A stretch of 35,911 nt of DNA, taken from positions 190,188-226,098 of the forward strand of contig NZ_JADPEL010000004.1 of the NCBI RefSeq assembly GCF_015667795.1, read 5' to 3'. Made by a program: the position numbers and the translations under genes. Every line of letters starts with the position of its first letter. The stretch's first letter is position 1. The notes under the pieces were generated by a model. The model searched no databases. It had not been told where the DNA came from and saw nothing but the letters and a program-made list of their open reading frames with translations. Shown piece after piece: positions 16,096 to 23,444 of this stretch. This DNA is from Clostridium sp. D53t1_180928_C8. GTDB lineage: Bacteria > Bacillota > Clostridia > Clostridiales > Clostridiaceae.

Positions 16096-16473
16096 CTATT
16101 CAACTAAAATTTTAACTATATCTCCATCTGCTGAATTTATATTTAATATTTCTCCCATAACAGAAGAATCTAATGAACTACTTATAATATCCATTAATTC
16201 ATCCATATTTACTCCATCTACATTTGTTGACATCATAGGTAATTTACCAGTAGCTTTTATTATTGTTTTTATTACTTTAACAGGTAATTTAAGTTTTACT
16301 TCATCTCCTTCATGACTTTCAATATTGACCCTTAACATCTTATTATCATAATCCTTAACTGTGATTATTTCTTGACTTGGTTGTTCTAATGCATCTATAA
16401 GCTCCTTTGCTTTATCAGCATTTAACTTTCCTTCCTCAACCATATTTAAAATTCTCATAACCTCTTCATTCAT
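16096..16473 (-). CDS. SHOCT-like domain protein (YvlB/LiaX N-terminal type)
   Basis: 125 aa. The N-terminal helical hairpin EVMRILNMVEEGKLNADKAKELIDAL is the short SHOCT-like motif found in YvlB/LiaX-type proteins. The rest (about 38-125) is beta-rich with RVNIESHEGDEVKLKLPVKV and ends SADGDIVKILVE. No signal peptide or membrane helix, so cytoplasmic. It lies 16 bp after the DUF2089 gene with a GGAGGT site, and its TAG stop is followed at once by the start region of the next gene. Probably regulatory or envelope-stress related, by analogy only. Confidence 0.8.
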   Translation of the reverse strand: MNEEVMRILNMVEEGKLNADKAKELIDALEQPSQEIITVKDYDNKMLRVNIESHEGDEVKLKLPVKVIKTIIKATGKLPMMSTNVDGVNMDELMDIISSSLDSSVMGEILNINSADGDIVKILVE

Positions 16474-16489
16474 TCTCTTATACCTCCAA

Positions 16490-16855
16490 TTATTCTTTTA
16501 AATTTTTTAAAGCCTCATCTGCAGATATTTCTCCTTTTTCTAAAGCTTCTAAAATATCTGTCTTTTCCTTTTTACTTTGCGTTTCCTTTATAACATCATA
16601 TCCTAAAGCTAGTATTACTTCATCAAGCTTTGCTCTAACTGTTGGATAAGATATACCTAACTCTTTTTCTACATCTTTTATACTCCCTCTGCATTTTACA
16701 AAAGTTTCTATAAAATAAAGTTGTTGAGAAGTTAAATAATCAAATTTTGATAAACTAAATTCATTTTCTATAGTTGTACTACACCTTGCACATTTTAATC
16801 TTATAACTTTAAGATTTTGATTACATACAGGACATTTACTTAAAACCTTATACAC
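16490..16855 (-). CDS. DUF2089 zinc-ribbon/HTH protein with SHOCT-like tail
   Basis: About 121 aa. Two CxxC pairs (CPVC and CARC) form a zinc ribbon. A helix-turn-helix follows: LTSQQLYFIETFVKCRGSIK and VEKELGISYPTVRAKLDEV. The C-terminus, DILEALEKGEISADEALKNL, resembles the SHOCT-like hairpin of the next gene product. DUF2089 proteins are putative DNA-binding regulators. GTG 16864 overlaps the AAGGAG site, so GTG 16855 (8-nt spacing) is the likelier start. First gene of a three-gene operon, divergent from the DUF1002 gene. Confidence 0.86.
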   Translation of the reverse strand: MYKVLSKCPVCNQNLKVIRLKCARCSTTIENEFSLSKFDYLTSQQLYFIETFVKCRGSIKDVEKELGISYPTVRAKLDEVILALGYDVIKETQSKKEKTDILEALEKGEISADEALKNLKE

Positions 16856-16875
16856 GCAACTCACTCCTTATCTAT

Positions 16876-16904
16876 ATATTACCATTATTTTTATTATTTG
16901 TAAA
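16876..16904 (-). promoter_or_regulatory. Promoter of the DUF2089 operon
   Basis: Minus strand TTTACA (16899-16904), 17 bp, TAATAT (16876-16881) with an upstream TGG (extended -10). The predicted start near 16869 leaves a very short leader that is mainly the AAGGAG site. Confidence 0.55.
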
Positions 16905-17036
16905 TTATCTGTTTAATATTTTTAATTATGATATTAACTTTTTTTATTTTTTTATTTATTTTATTAATTTTTTTAATATCTCAATTAATTTTTCTTATAA
17001 TAATATTATTTTAATCTTTTTTAAGAAATTGTTCGT

Positions 17037-17065
17037 TTGATTTTAATAAATTAATCATATATAAT
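17037..17065 (+). promoter_or_regulatory. Promoter of the DUF1002 gene
   Basis: TTGATT (17037-17042), 17 bp, TATAAT (17060-17065). Predicted leader about 94 nt. Confidence 0.6.
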
Positions 17066-17165
17066 TTATTAAAATAGGTAATACATACTGCTTTAACTAT
17101 CTAATTCCATTTAGGTAATTTTATTACCTTATCATTGAAATAATTTATTTAAAAAGGAGATACTT

Positions 17166-18488
17166 ATGGGATTAAAGAAGAGAATTTCAGCATTACTTAT
17201 ATGTGGTGCAATTATTTTAGGAAATGTAACACCAGTTTTTGCTGATGTTGCTAATGTAGTAACACTAGGTGCAAACCTAACTGATGAGCAAAAGCAAATA
17301 GTTCTAGACTACTTTGGAGTAAAAGAAAATGAAGTAGTTGTATTAGAAGTTAATAATCAAGAAGAAAGAAAATACTTAGAAGGAATAGCTCCTGAAGCTC
17401 AAATAGGTACAAGAACTTATTCTTGTGCATATGTACAACCTACTAAAAAGGGAAGTGCAATTAATGTTAAAACTGTAAACTTAACATATGTTACTTCTTC
17501 TATGATTGCAAGTACTCTTACAACTTGTGGAATTACTGATGCAAACGTAGTAGCTATGACTCCATTATCAGGAGGAGTTAGTGGTACTGGTGCCTTAACT
17601 GGAATAATGAAAGCTTTCGAAGACGCTACTGGCGAACCTCTTGATGAAGAAAAGAAAGAAATCGCATCTGAAGAATTAGTTATAACTGGTGACTTAGGTG
17701 AAGATATTGGACAAGATAAAGCTACTGGAGTAATTAATGATATAAAGACTGAAATCATAAAAAATAATACTCAAGATACTATCCAAATTGCAGATACAAT
17801 AAATAATGTGACTAATAATTACAATATAACTTTAACACCAGAACAACAACAACAATTAGAAAGTTTAATGGCTAAGGTTGCAGCACAAGATTATGATTAT
17901 AAAGAGATGAAAGATGCTTTAAATAGCGTTAAAGACGTAGTTAATCAAAAGCTAGATGAAATGGGTGAAAAAGTATCAACTGGCGTAATTGATTCTATAA
18001 AAGAATGGTTTACTGGAATTGGTGATTGGTTCACTGGTTTATTTAATAATAACGATAAAGATTTAGGAATATTAGAAACAACTAATGATAATCTTTTAGG
18101 TAATAATGTTGTAGTTGATGCAACTGATAAAGATGCTATAAAATTACCAACTACCGAAGAAGCCAAAGGTTTCTTCCAAAAAATCTGGGACTGGTTTACT
18201 GACTTATTTGATAGTAACTCTGATACAAATGAATCTGAAAATAATCAAAGTTCTACAGACCAAGTTGATACTCCTATTATAGGTGGCCCTGAAGATACTA
18301 ATTCAAATACTACAGACGATACTATAACTACACCTGAAGAAAATACTAATGAAAAACCTTCTTCTGAAGAAGATAATAATAAAACAAATGATATAAATTC
18401 TACTACTAACAATACAGATAACTCAAATGTAGATACTTCTCAGAATCAAAATAATATAGCTAATCCTGAAAATACAAATAATCAATAA
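17166..18488 (+). CDS. Secreted DUF1002 protein with Trp-rich repeats and Asn/Asp/Ser/Thr tail
   Basis: 440 aa. Signal peptide 1-26 (ending PVFA). The DUF1002 (YpuA-like) domain spans about 30-275, with TLGANLTDEQKQIVLDYFGV and GTRTYSCAYVQPTKKGSAINV. Then two similar amphipathic segments, KEWFTGIGDWFTGLF (about 278-292) and FFQKIWDWFTDLF (about 335-348), each followed by an Asn/Asp-rich spacer. The last ~80 residues are low-complexity Asn/Thr/Ser/Glu with no LPxTG motif or membrane anchor. Function of DUF1002 is unknown. The paired Trp-rich helices might bind membrane or wall. AAGGAG lies 9 nt before ATG 17166. Single gene. Confidence 0.87.
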   Translation: MGLKKRISALLICGAIILGNVTPVFADVANVVTLGANLTDEQKQIVLDYFGVKENEVVVLEVNNQEERKYLEGIAPEAQIGTRTYSCAYVQPTKKGSAINVKTVNLTYVTSSMIASTLTTCGITDANVVAMTPLSGGVSGTGALTGIMKAFEDATGEPLDEEKKEIASEELVITGDLGEDIGQDKATGVINDIKTEIIKNNTQDTIQIADTINNVTNNYNITLTPEQQQQLESLMAKVAAQDYDYKEMKDALNSVKDVVNQKLDEMGEKVSTGVIDSIKEWFTGIGDWFTGLFNNNDKDLGILETTNDNLLGNNVVVDATDKDAIKLPTTEEAKGFFQKIWDWFTDLFDSNSDTNESENNQSSTDQVDTPIIGGPEDTNSNTTDDTITTPEENTNEKPSSEEDNNKTNDINSTTNNTDNSNVDTSQNQNNIANPENTNNQ

Positions 18489-18490
18489 TA

Positions 18491-18524
18491 AAAAATCTCT
18501 CATGCAAAATCATGGGAGATTTTT
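18491..18524. terminator. Bidirectional terminator between DUF1002 gene and nan operon
   Basis: 14-bp stem AAAAATCTCTCATG / CATGGGAGATTTTT (one G-U pair) with T or A runs on both sides. Confidence 0.8.
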
Positions 18525-18549
18525 CAATTTCTCTATTTATATTTTATAA

Positions 18550-19428
18550 CTATCTATTTTTTAAATTATATAAAGCTCCCAACATTCCTGCATTATTTTG
18601 ATTTTCTGCAAATTCTATTCTCACATTATTGTAAACACTTTCTATAAGCTTTTCTTTTAATGACGTTTTTATTTTTTCCTCTAAATATTCTTTTTGTGCC
18701 ATTATACCTCCACCAAGTACTACCACCTCTGGATTAATAACGTAAACAATATAAGAAATTCCTAATGTTAAATTATCTACTAATTTATCTATTTCTTCAA
18801 TACAATCAATATCACCCTTTTTAGCTAAATCGAAGATTATTTTACCATTAATATCAGATTTATCAATATTTTTTCTTGCTGCAACTTTCTCTACTAACTT
18901 ACTAGTTGCCGCCACATCTTGAAGATCCTCTCCATTTATTTTCATATATCCAACTTCTCCAGCACTATTACTAAATCCATGAAGTACTTTTCCATTAATT
19001 ATAACACATCCTCCTATTCCTGTACCGATAGTAAGACATACACAAGAATGCGAGTTTTTAGCTGCTCCAAGCCAAAACTCACCTAATCCAGCACAATTAA
19101 CATCATTTTCTACCTCGCATCTTACTTTAAATTCCTTTTCTAATTCCTTTTTAATTTCAACACCTATATAATTAGGTATTAAATTAGATGCATATACTAT
19201 CTTTCCTTCATTAGGATCTACCATCCCTGCAGTTGATACACATATACCATCTACTTTATATTCAACAATATACTTTCTTACTATATCTTTTGCTTTTTCT
19301 AAAATTGATAAACCGCCTTTTCTTGCTTCTGTATCCATTTGGGACATTGTAATTATTTTACCATCTTCTCTTGTAACTGAGTATTTTATTGCTGTTCCAC
19401 CAATATCTATACAAATATATTTTTTCAT
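18550..19428 (-). CDS. nanK: N-acetylmannosamine kinase, ROK family
   Basis: 292 aa. Phosphorylates ManNAc released from sialic acid to ManNAc-6-P, the substrate of NanE. ROK features: the ATP site IDIGGTAIKYSV (4-15), AGMVDP, CEVENDVNCAGLGEFWLGAA with the catalytic Asp region, and LTIGTGIGGCV. The usual ROK zinc site (GH plus a CxCGxxGCxE cluster) is absent; here it reads GEVGYMKINGEDLQDVAA. Assignment as NanK rests on being last in the nan operon; the kinase family is certain. AAGGGTGAT precedes ATG 19428. A hairpin terminator or attenuator separates it from yhcH. Confidence 0.88.
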   Translation of the reverse strand: MKKYICIDIGGTAIKYSVTREDGKIITMSQMDTEARKGGLSILEKAKDIVRKYIVEYKVDGICVSTAGMVDPNEGKIVYASNLIPNYIGVEIKKELEKEFKVRCEVENDVNCAGLGEFWLGAAKNSHSCVCLTIGTGIGGCVIINGKVLHGFSNSAGEVGYMKINGEDLQDVAATSKLVEKVAARKNIDKSDINGKIIFDLAKKGDIDCIEEIDKLVDNLTLGISYIVYVINPEVVVLGGGIMAQKEYLEEKIKTSLKEKLIESVYNNVRIEFAENQNNAGMLGALYNLKNR

Positions 19429-19480
19429 AATATCACCCTTACTACTTTTTTTAACTTACTATTAATCTAAGTGCTTAAAA

Positions 19481-19500
19481 GGGAGTATAGAAATACTCCC
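19481..19500 (-). terminator. Intra-operon hairpin between yhcH-like gene and nanK
   Basis: Perfect 8-bp stem GGGAGTAT / ATACTCCC with loop AGAA, followed on the minus strand by UUUUAA. Its U run is short, so it may be a partial terminator or an RNA-processing/stability element lowering nanK expression. Confidence 0.55.
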
Positions 19501-19510
19501 CTTATTTATT

Positions 19511-19963
19511 TTAAACTATTTTCACTTTAAATATTGCTTTATTTATATTTTCACTTTCATTTACTCTTATAGCTGTCATATGAGCATCTTCTGGATAGCA
19601 TATTAGAAAGTCACCTTTTTCTAATATCACACTTGCTGATTCATTCCCATTTAGAGGTAAGAAATCACTGTCTTCTTCATATTCCTTTTGCTCTAAATTA
19701 TCAATATGATTAAGTAAAATTTTCTCTGTTCCATCCAATATTAAGTGAACATCAATATACTTTCTATGAGCTTCCCAAAATCTCTCATCTTTATCAACTG
19801 TATTATAAGATACAATATTAACAAATACATCATCACCATTAATTTCATGACTTCCTATATTAAATGTTTTTAAATCATTTTCAAGAGAATATTTAAAGCA
19901 TGCTAAAATTCTTTCATCTATAAAACTATATCTTTCTTTGTCTTTTATATTTCCAAAAATCAT
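19511..19963 (-). CDS. YhcH/YjgK/YiaL (NanQ-like) beta-barrel protein
   Basis: 150 aa. The family is a cupin-like metal-binding fold; NanQ/YhcH of other bacteria acts as a sialic acid anomerase. Visible metal-binding pieces: EAHRKYIDVHLILDGTEKI and EKGDFLICYPEDAHMTA. Usual family length. It lies 3 bp downstream of the transporter stop, and its GGAGT ribosome site overlaps the transporter's last codons, so translational coupling is likely. Role in the nan operon: converting sialic acid or ManNAc anomers for transport or lyase. Confidence 0.87.
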   Translation of the reverse strand: MIFGNIKDKERYSFIDERILACFKYSLENDLKTFNIGSHEINGDDVFVNIVSYNTVDKDERFWEAHRKYIDVHLILDGTEKILLNHIDNLEQKEYEEDSDFLPLNGNESASVILEKGDFLICYPEDAHMTAIRVNESENINKAIFKVKIV

Positions 19964-19966
19964 ATT

Positions 19967-21508
19967 TTATACTCCTTCTAACTCGCCTCTTAAAACCTCA
20001 TCAGTTTGTCTATCACAATAAACTGTTGCAGCTTCTAGAGTATCTGCTTTCTTTCCTGTTACAGCTAATTCTATAGAACTTGTTATATATCCAACAACTA
20101 CTGATGTTGAAATAGATATAATTGCATATGCCCATGAAGTTACACTTGGAACATTATATTTTAAGAACACAACTAATACTGCTGATACTCCAAAGGCTAC
20201 ATAAGCACCTAAGCTTGTTGCTTTCTTTGTGAATGCTCCTAAAACGAAGATTCCTGCTAATACTCCAAGAACTAATCCCATAAAGCTATTAAACCATTCA
20301 TAAGCTGATTTAATTTCTCCATTAGCAAGTATCATAGATACTAAAATTGATACAATACCAACTCCTAATGATACATATTGAGCTATCTTAGTTTGTTTTT
20401 CAAAACTTAACTCTTTAGAAGATATTTTAGATTGAATATCTAATGTCCAGCTTGTTGCAACTGAGTTTAATCCAGTTGATAACGTTGATTGTGATGCTGC
20501 ATAAATAGCTGCTAATAATATACCTGTAATACCTACTGGTAATTGGAAAGCTATATATGATGCAAATATTTGGTCTTGTTGTGCAGTTTGTAATAGTGCT
20601 GGATTTTGATTATAGAAAACAAATAATGCTGTTCCTATTAAGTAAAATACAGTAGCTAAGAATATTGATAATACACCATTACCATAAGTCATTTTCTTTA
20701 ATTGTTTTATATCTGTTGTAGTAGTAAATCTTTGTACTATATCTTGACTTGATATATAAGATGAGAATGTGTTAAATCCTGCACCTACTAATATTATAAA
20801 TGCACTGCTCTTTAATATGTTTATATCAAAAACAACATCTGTTGGTGCTAAGAACTTTCCTCCAGCTAATTCACCGAATACTGCTCCTATTCCACCATCA
20901 ATATTAAATAATAAGAATCCTAAAGCAAATGTTACACCAACTATTAATACCATCCCTTGAATAAAATCAGTCCATAATACTGATTTTAATCCTCCTGTAT
21001 ATGAGTATATTATTGCAATAACACCCATAACAATTATTAATAAATTAACGTTTATTCCCGTAAGTTGAGCTAATACCATTGAAGGTAAATACATAATTAT
21101 TGACATACGTCCAATTTGGTAAACTATAAACATTATAGCCCCAAGTATTCTAAGACCTTTATTTTTATATCTTATTTCTAAATATTCATAAGCTGTATCT
21201 ATTTTTAATCTACTATATAAAGGTAAGAAAAATCTTATTGTTAATGGAATTGCAATAAGCATACCTAATTGTGCAAACCATAAAATCCAACTTCCGCCGT
21301 AAGAATTTCCTGCTAATGATAAGAATGATATTGGACTTAGTAACGTAGCAAATATAGAAACTGATGTAACCCACCAAGGAATAGTTCCATCCCCTTTAAA
21401 GAATTCTTTACCCTTCATTTCTTTCTTTGAGAATGCTAGCCCTGCTAATAAAACTGCCCCTAAATATACTACTAGCACAACCATATCAATCCATGTAAAA
21501 CCTTTCAT
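19967..21508 (-). CDS. Sodium:solute symporter, probable sialic acid transporter (SSS family)
   Basis: About 513 aa with roughly 13 membrane helices. SSS-family signatures: VWTDFIQGMVL near the middle and SQSTLSTGLNSVATSWTLD in the following helix, both tied to Na+ and substrate binding. The N-terminus FTWIDMVVLVVYLGAVLLAGL is typical. Position between nanA and yhcH makes N-acetylneuraminate the likely substrate, as in other Firmicute nan operons with SSS carriers. The frame opens at GTG 21517, but that codon overlaps the GGGAG site, so ATG 21508 (8-nt spacing) is preferred. Confidence 0.9.
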   Translation of the reverse strand: MKGFTWIDMVVLVVYLGAVLLAGLAFSKKEMKGKEFFKGDGTIPWWVTSVSIFATLLSPISFLSLAGNSYGGSWILWFAQLGMLIAIPLTIRFFLPLYSRLKIDTAYEYLEIRYKNKGLRILGAIMFIVYQIGRMSIIMYLPSMVLAQLTGINVNLLIIVMGVIAIIYSYTGGLKSVLWTDFIQGMVLIVGVTFALGFLLFNIDGGIGAVFGELAGGKFLAPTDVVFDINILKSSAFIILVGAGFNTFSSYISSQDIVQRFTTTTDIKQLKKMTYGNGVLSIFLATVFYLIGTALFVFYNQNPALLQTAQQDQIFASYIAFQLPVGITGILLAAIYAASQSTLSTGLNSVATSWTLDIQSKISSKELSFEKQTKIAQYVSLGVGIVSILVSMILANGEIKSAYEWFNSFMGLVLGVLAGIFVLGAFTKKATSLGAYVAFGVSAVLVVFLKYNVPSVTSWAYAIISISTSVVVGYITSSIELAVTGKKADTLEAATVYCDRQTDEVLRGELEGV

Positions 21509-21536
21509 TTCACTCACTCCCTTATACCTTTAAATT

Positions 21537-22403
21537 TTAGAAGTATTTGTTATAAATAACTTTAGCTTGTTCAATCATTTCTGGAGTAGCTTCTTTCATA
21601 GGTTTTCTACAATATCCAGCTTCAACTCCTTCTTCTTCTAATAATAGTTTTAATGTCCCATATAATCCGTTAGCTAAAATATCTGTTATTAAATCATTTG
21701 TTACATGTTGAACTTCTAAAGCTTCAGCTATTCTTCCCTCTCTAGTTAATTCAAATATCTCTCTTGCTCTCTTACCATTTACATTAAATGTTGAACCAAT
21801 TGCTCCATCAACTCCTAAAACAGTTGCTGGTAACATCATTTCATCAAATCCAGCATAAATTAATTTATCAGGGAATCTCTTTCTCATTCTTTCTAATAAA
21901 TAAAAATCTGCAGCTGTAAACTTAACACCTATTATTTTTTCATTTTCAAATAGCTCTGCAAATTGATCTAAGCTCATATTTACTCCTGTTAAAAATGGAA
22001 TTGAGTAAATTATCATAGTATTATCTACTGAGTTGATTATTGTATTATAGTAATCCTTAATTTCTTGGAAATCAAATTTATAATAAAAAGGTGTTACTGC
22101 AGATAAAGAATCATATCCAAGTTCTGTTGCATATTTTGCAAGCTCTACTGATTCCTTAACATTAATAGACCCTACTTGTGCTATTAACTTAACTGCATCT
22201 TTTGCTTCCTCTTTTGCAATTCTAAATATTTCTTTCTTTTCTTCTGTTGATAGCATAAAGTTTTCACCTGTACTACCACCTACATATAAACCATCAACTT
22301 TATTTTTATCAATATTATGTCTTATAATTTGTCTTAATCCCTTTTCATTGATATTTCCTTCCTTATCAAATGATACTAATAATGCTGAATAAATTCCCTT
22401 CAT
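21537..22403 (-). CDS. nanA: N-acetylneuraminate lyase
   Basis: 288 aa, cytoplasmic class-I aldolase (DHDPS/NAL family) that cleaves Neu5Ac to ManNAc and pyruvate. Carboxylate-binding GGSTGE (42-47), Y133 in IIYSIPFLTGV and Schiff-base K161 in IGVKFTAADFYLL agree with E. coli NanA positions. ATG 22403 has GGAGGG about 7 nt upstream; an in-frame ATG five codons earlier overlaps that ribosome site and is unlikely. Second gene of the nan operon. Confidence 0.95.
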   Translation of the reverse strand: MKGIYSALLVSFDKEGNINEKGLRQIIRHNIDKNKVDGLYVGGSTGENFMLSTEEKKEIFRIAKEEAKDAVKLIAQVGSINVKESVELAKYATELGYDSLSAVTPFYYKFDFQEIKDYYNTIINSVDNTMIIYSIPFLTGVNMSLDQFAELFENEKIIGVKFTAADFYLLERMRKRFPDKLIYAGFDEMMLPATVLGVDGAIGSTFNVNGKRAREIFELTREGRIAEALEVQHVTNDLITDILANGLYGTLKLLLEEEGVEAGYCRKPMKEATPEMIEQAKVIYNKYF

Positions 22404-22454
22404 TGTTAAACCCTCCATTTTATAAACTTTTAATTATTATTTTAAAAAAATTAT

Positions 22455-23123
22455 TTACTTATTTAATGCATTAACAAATTTCTTTGTTATTAATTGTGGT
22501 CTTGTAATTGCTCCTCCAACTACACATGAATGTGCTCCACATTTTAATGCTTCTCTTAATTCATTAGGAGTATTTATCTTACCTTCCCCAATTACAGGTA
22601 TTTTTAAATCTTTAGCTAGCTTGCTAATAAGCTCTAAATCTGGTCCATCTCCTTGAGTTGAATAATCAGTATATCCCGACAACGTTGTAGATACACAATC
22701 AACTCCTAACTGTTCTGCTTTTATTGCCTCCTCATAAGTAGATATATCAGCCATAACTAATACTCCATTATCCTTTATATAATCTATTAACTCTTTTAAT
22801 GACTCTCCATTTGGTCTAGTTCTATTAGTAGCATCTAAAGCAATCATTTCGCACTTAGTAGTAAGCAGCTTGTCCACTTCTTCTTTTGTTGGAGTTATAT
22901 ATATTTCTGAATCACTATAAACTTTTTTTATTATTCCAATAATCGGTAGTGCCGTAACTCTTTTTATTTCTAATATATCCTCTACTCCTTGAGCTCTTAT
23001 AGCAACCGCACCACCTTCTTTAGCTGCTTTAGCCATTCTTCCCATTATAAAAGAACTATGTAATGGTTCATCTTCTAAAGCTTGACAAGAAACTATAAGC
23101 TTTCCTCTTATTTCATTAAACAT
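22455..23123 (-). CDS. nanE: N-acetylmannosamine-6-phosphate 2-epimerase
   Basis: About 222 aa TIM-barrel enzyme converting ManNAc-6-P to GlcNAc-6-P, linking sialic acid to amino-sugar catabolism. Family features: KLIVSCQALEDEPLH at the N-terminus, AIRAQGVEDI, IGIIKKVY, IALDATNRTRP, and IPVIGEGKINTPNELREAL with the phosphate-binding CVVGGAITRP at the end. Two in-frame ATGs exist (23129 and 23123); AAGGGG is 3 nt before the first and about 8 nt before the second, favouring 23123. First gene of the operon. Confidence 0.94.
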   Translation of the reverse strand: MFNEIRGKLIVSCQALEDEPLHSSFIMGRMAKAAKEGGAVAIRAQGVEDILEIKRVTALPIIGIIKKVYSDSEIYITPTKEEVDKLLTTKCEMIALDATNRTRPNGESLKELIDYIKDNGVLVMADISTYEEAIKAEQLGVDCVSTTLSGYTDYSTQGDGPDLELISKLAKDLKIPVIGEGKINTPNELREALKCGAHSCVVGGAITRPQLITKKFVNALNK

Positions 23124-23146
23124 ATACATTCACCCCTTGGTATTCA

Positions 23147-23161
23147 AGAAAATATTTTTCA
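23147..23161. promoter_or_regulatory. nan operator candidate 1 (WGAAA-N5-TTTCA)
   Basis: AGAAA-ATATT-TTTCA, a near-perfect inverted repeat lying just downstream of the predicted nan transcription start (about +6 to +20). The position suits a repressor. The form resembles sites of RpiR-family regulators; clostridial NanR is of that family. Confidence 0.5.
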
Positions 23162-23173
23162 TTCATTGACTTA

Positions 23174-23202
23174 ATAATATCATGTAATCATTTACTATGC
23201 AA
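23174..23202 (-). promoter_or_regulatory. nan operon promoter
   Basis: Minus strand TTGCAT (23197-23202), 17 bp, TATTAT (23174-23179). Start near 23167, leader about 44 nt. Confidence 0.6.
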
Positions 23203-23209
23203 CCCTTTT

Positions 23210-23224
23210 CGGAATTTTTTTTCA
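23210..23224. promoter_or_regulatory. nan operator candidate 2 (degenerate)
   Basis: CGGAA-TTTTT-TTTCA, upstream of the -35 box; only the TTTCA arm is intact. It is followed by ATTTTATTGTTATAATT, nearly the same sequence that follows copy 3. Confidence 0.3.
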
Positions 23225-23281
23225 TTTTATTGTTATAATTTTACACTATTAATGTATTTTTGTATTTTTTATTTAATATAA

Positions 23282-23296
23282 AGAAATATATTTTCA
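23282..23296. promoter_or_regulatory. nan operator candidate 3 (WGAAA-N5-TTTCA)
   Basis: AGAAA-TATAT-TTTCA, 72 bp beyond copy 2. The following ATTTTATTAGTTATAATT repeats the flank of copy 2 with one added base. Confidence 0.45.
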
Positions 23297-23326
23297 TTTT
23301 ATTAGTTATAATTAGAAAAAAACGTT

Positions 23327-23341
23327 TGAAACTTATTTTCA
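23327..23341. promoter_or_regulatory. nan operator candidate 4 (WGAAA-N5-TTTCA)
   Basis: TGAAA-CTTAT-TTTCA, perfect 5-bp arms, followed by another TTTTATA. Confidence 0.45.
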
Positions 23342-23379
23342 TTTTATACATTTCATTTCTAATATTTATTAAAATAAAA

Positions 23380-23407
23380 GGATCACTAAAATATAAATTA
23401 GTGATCC
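23380..23407 (-). terminator. Terminator of the collagen-like gene
   Basis: Perfect 10-bp stem GGATCACTAA / TTAGTGATCC with an 8-nt loop and a U-rich minus-strand tail. It insulates the nan promoter from the collagen-like gene. Confidence 0.8.
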
Positions 23408-23444
23408 TAAAACAAATTTTACACTACCTATCTAAATAGACTCT

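Larger units (their letters stand above)
16865..17165. other. Divergent promoter region, AT-rich
   Basis: Holds one promoter for each divergent gene and the DUF1002 leader. Between them is about 130 bp of almost pure A/T with no gene. The leader has two AGGTAAT copies (about 17076 and 17113), either able to pair with ATTACCT at 17123-17129. Confidence 0.5.

Noticed and set aside
23312-23330. Classical cre-like site around AAAAACGTTTGAAA before the nan operon
   Set aside because: Only the central ACGTTT resembles cre; flanks lack the required arms, and it overlaps the WGAAA-N5-TTTCA repeat.
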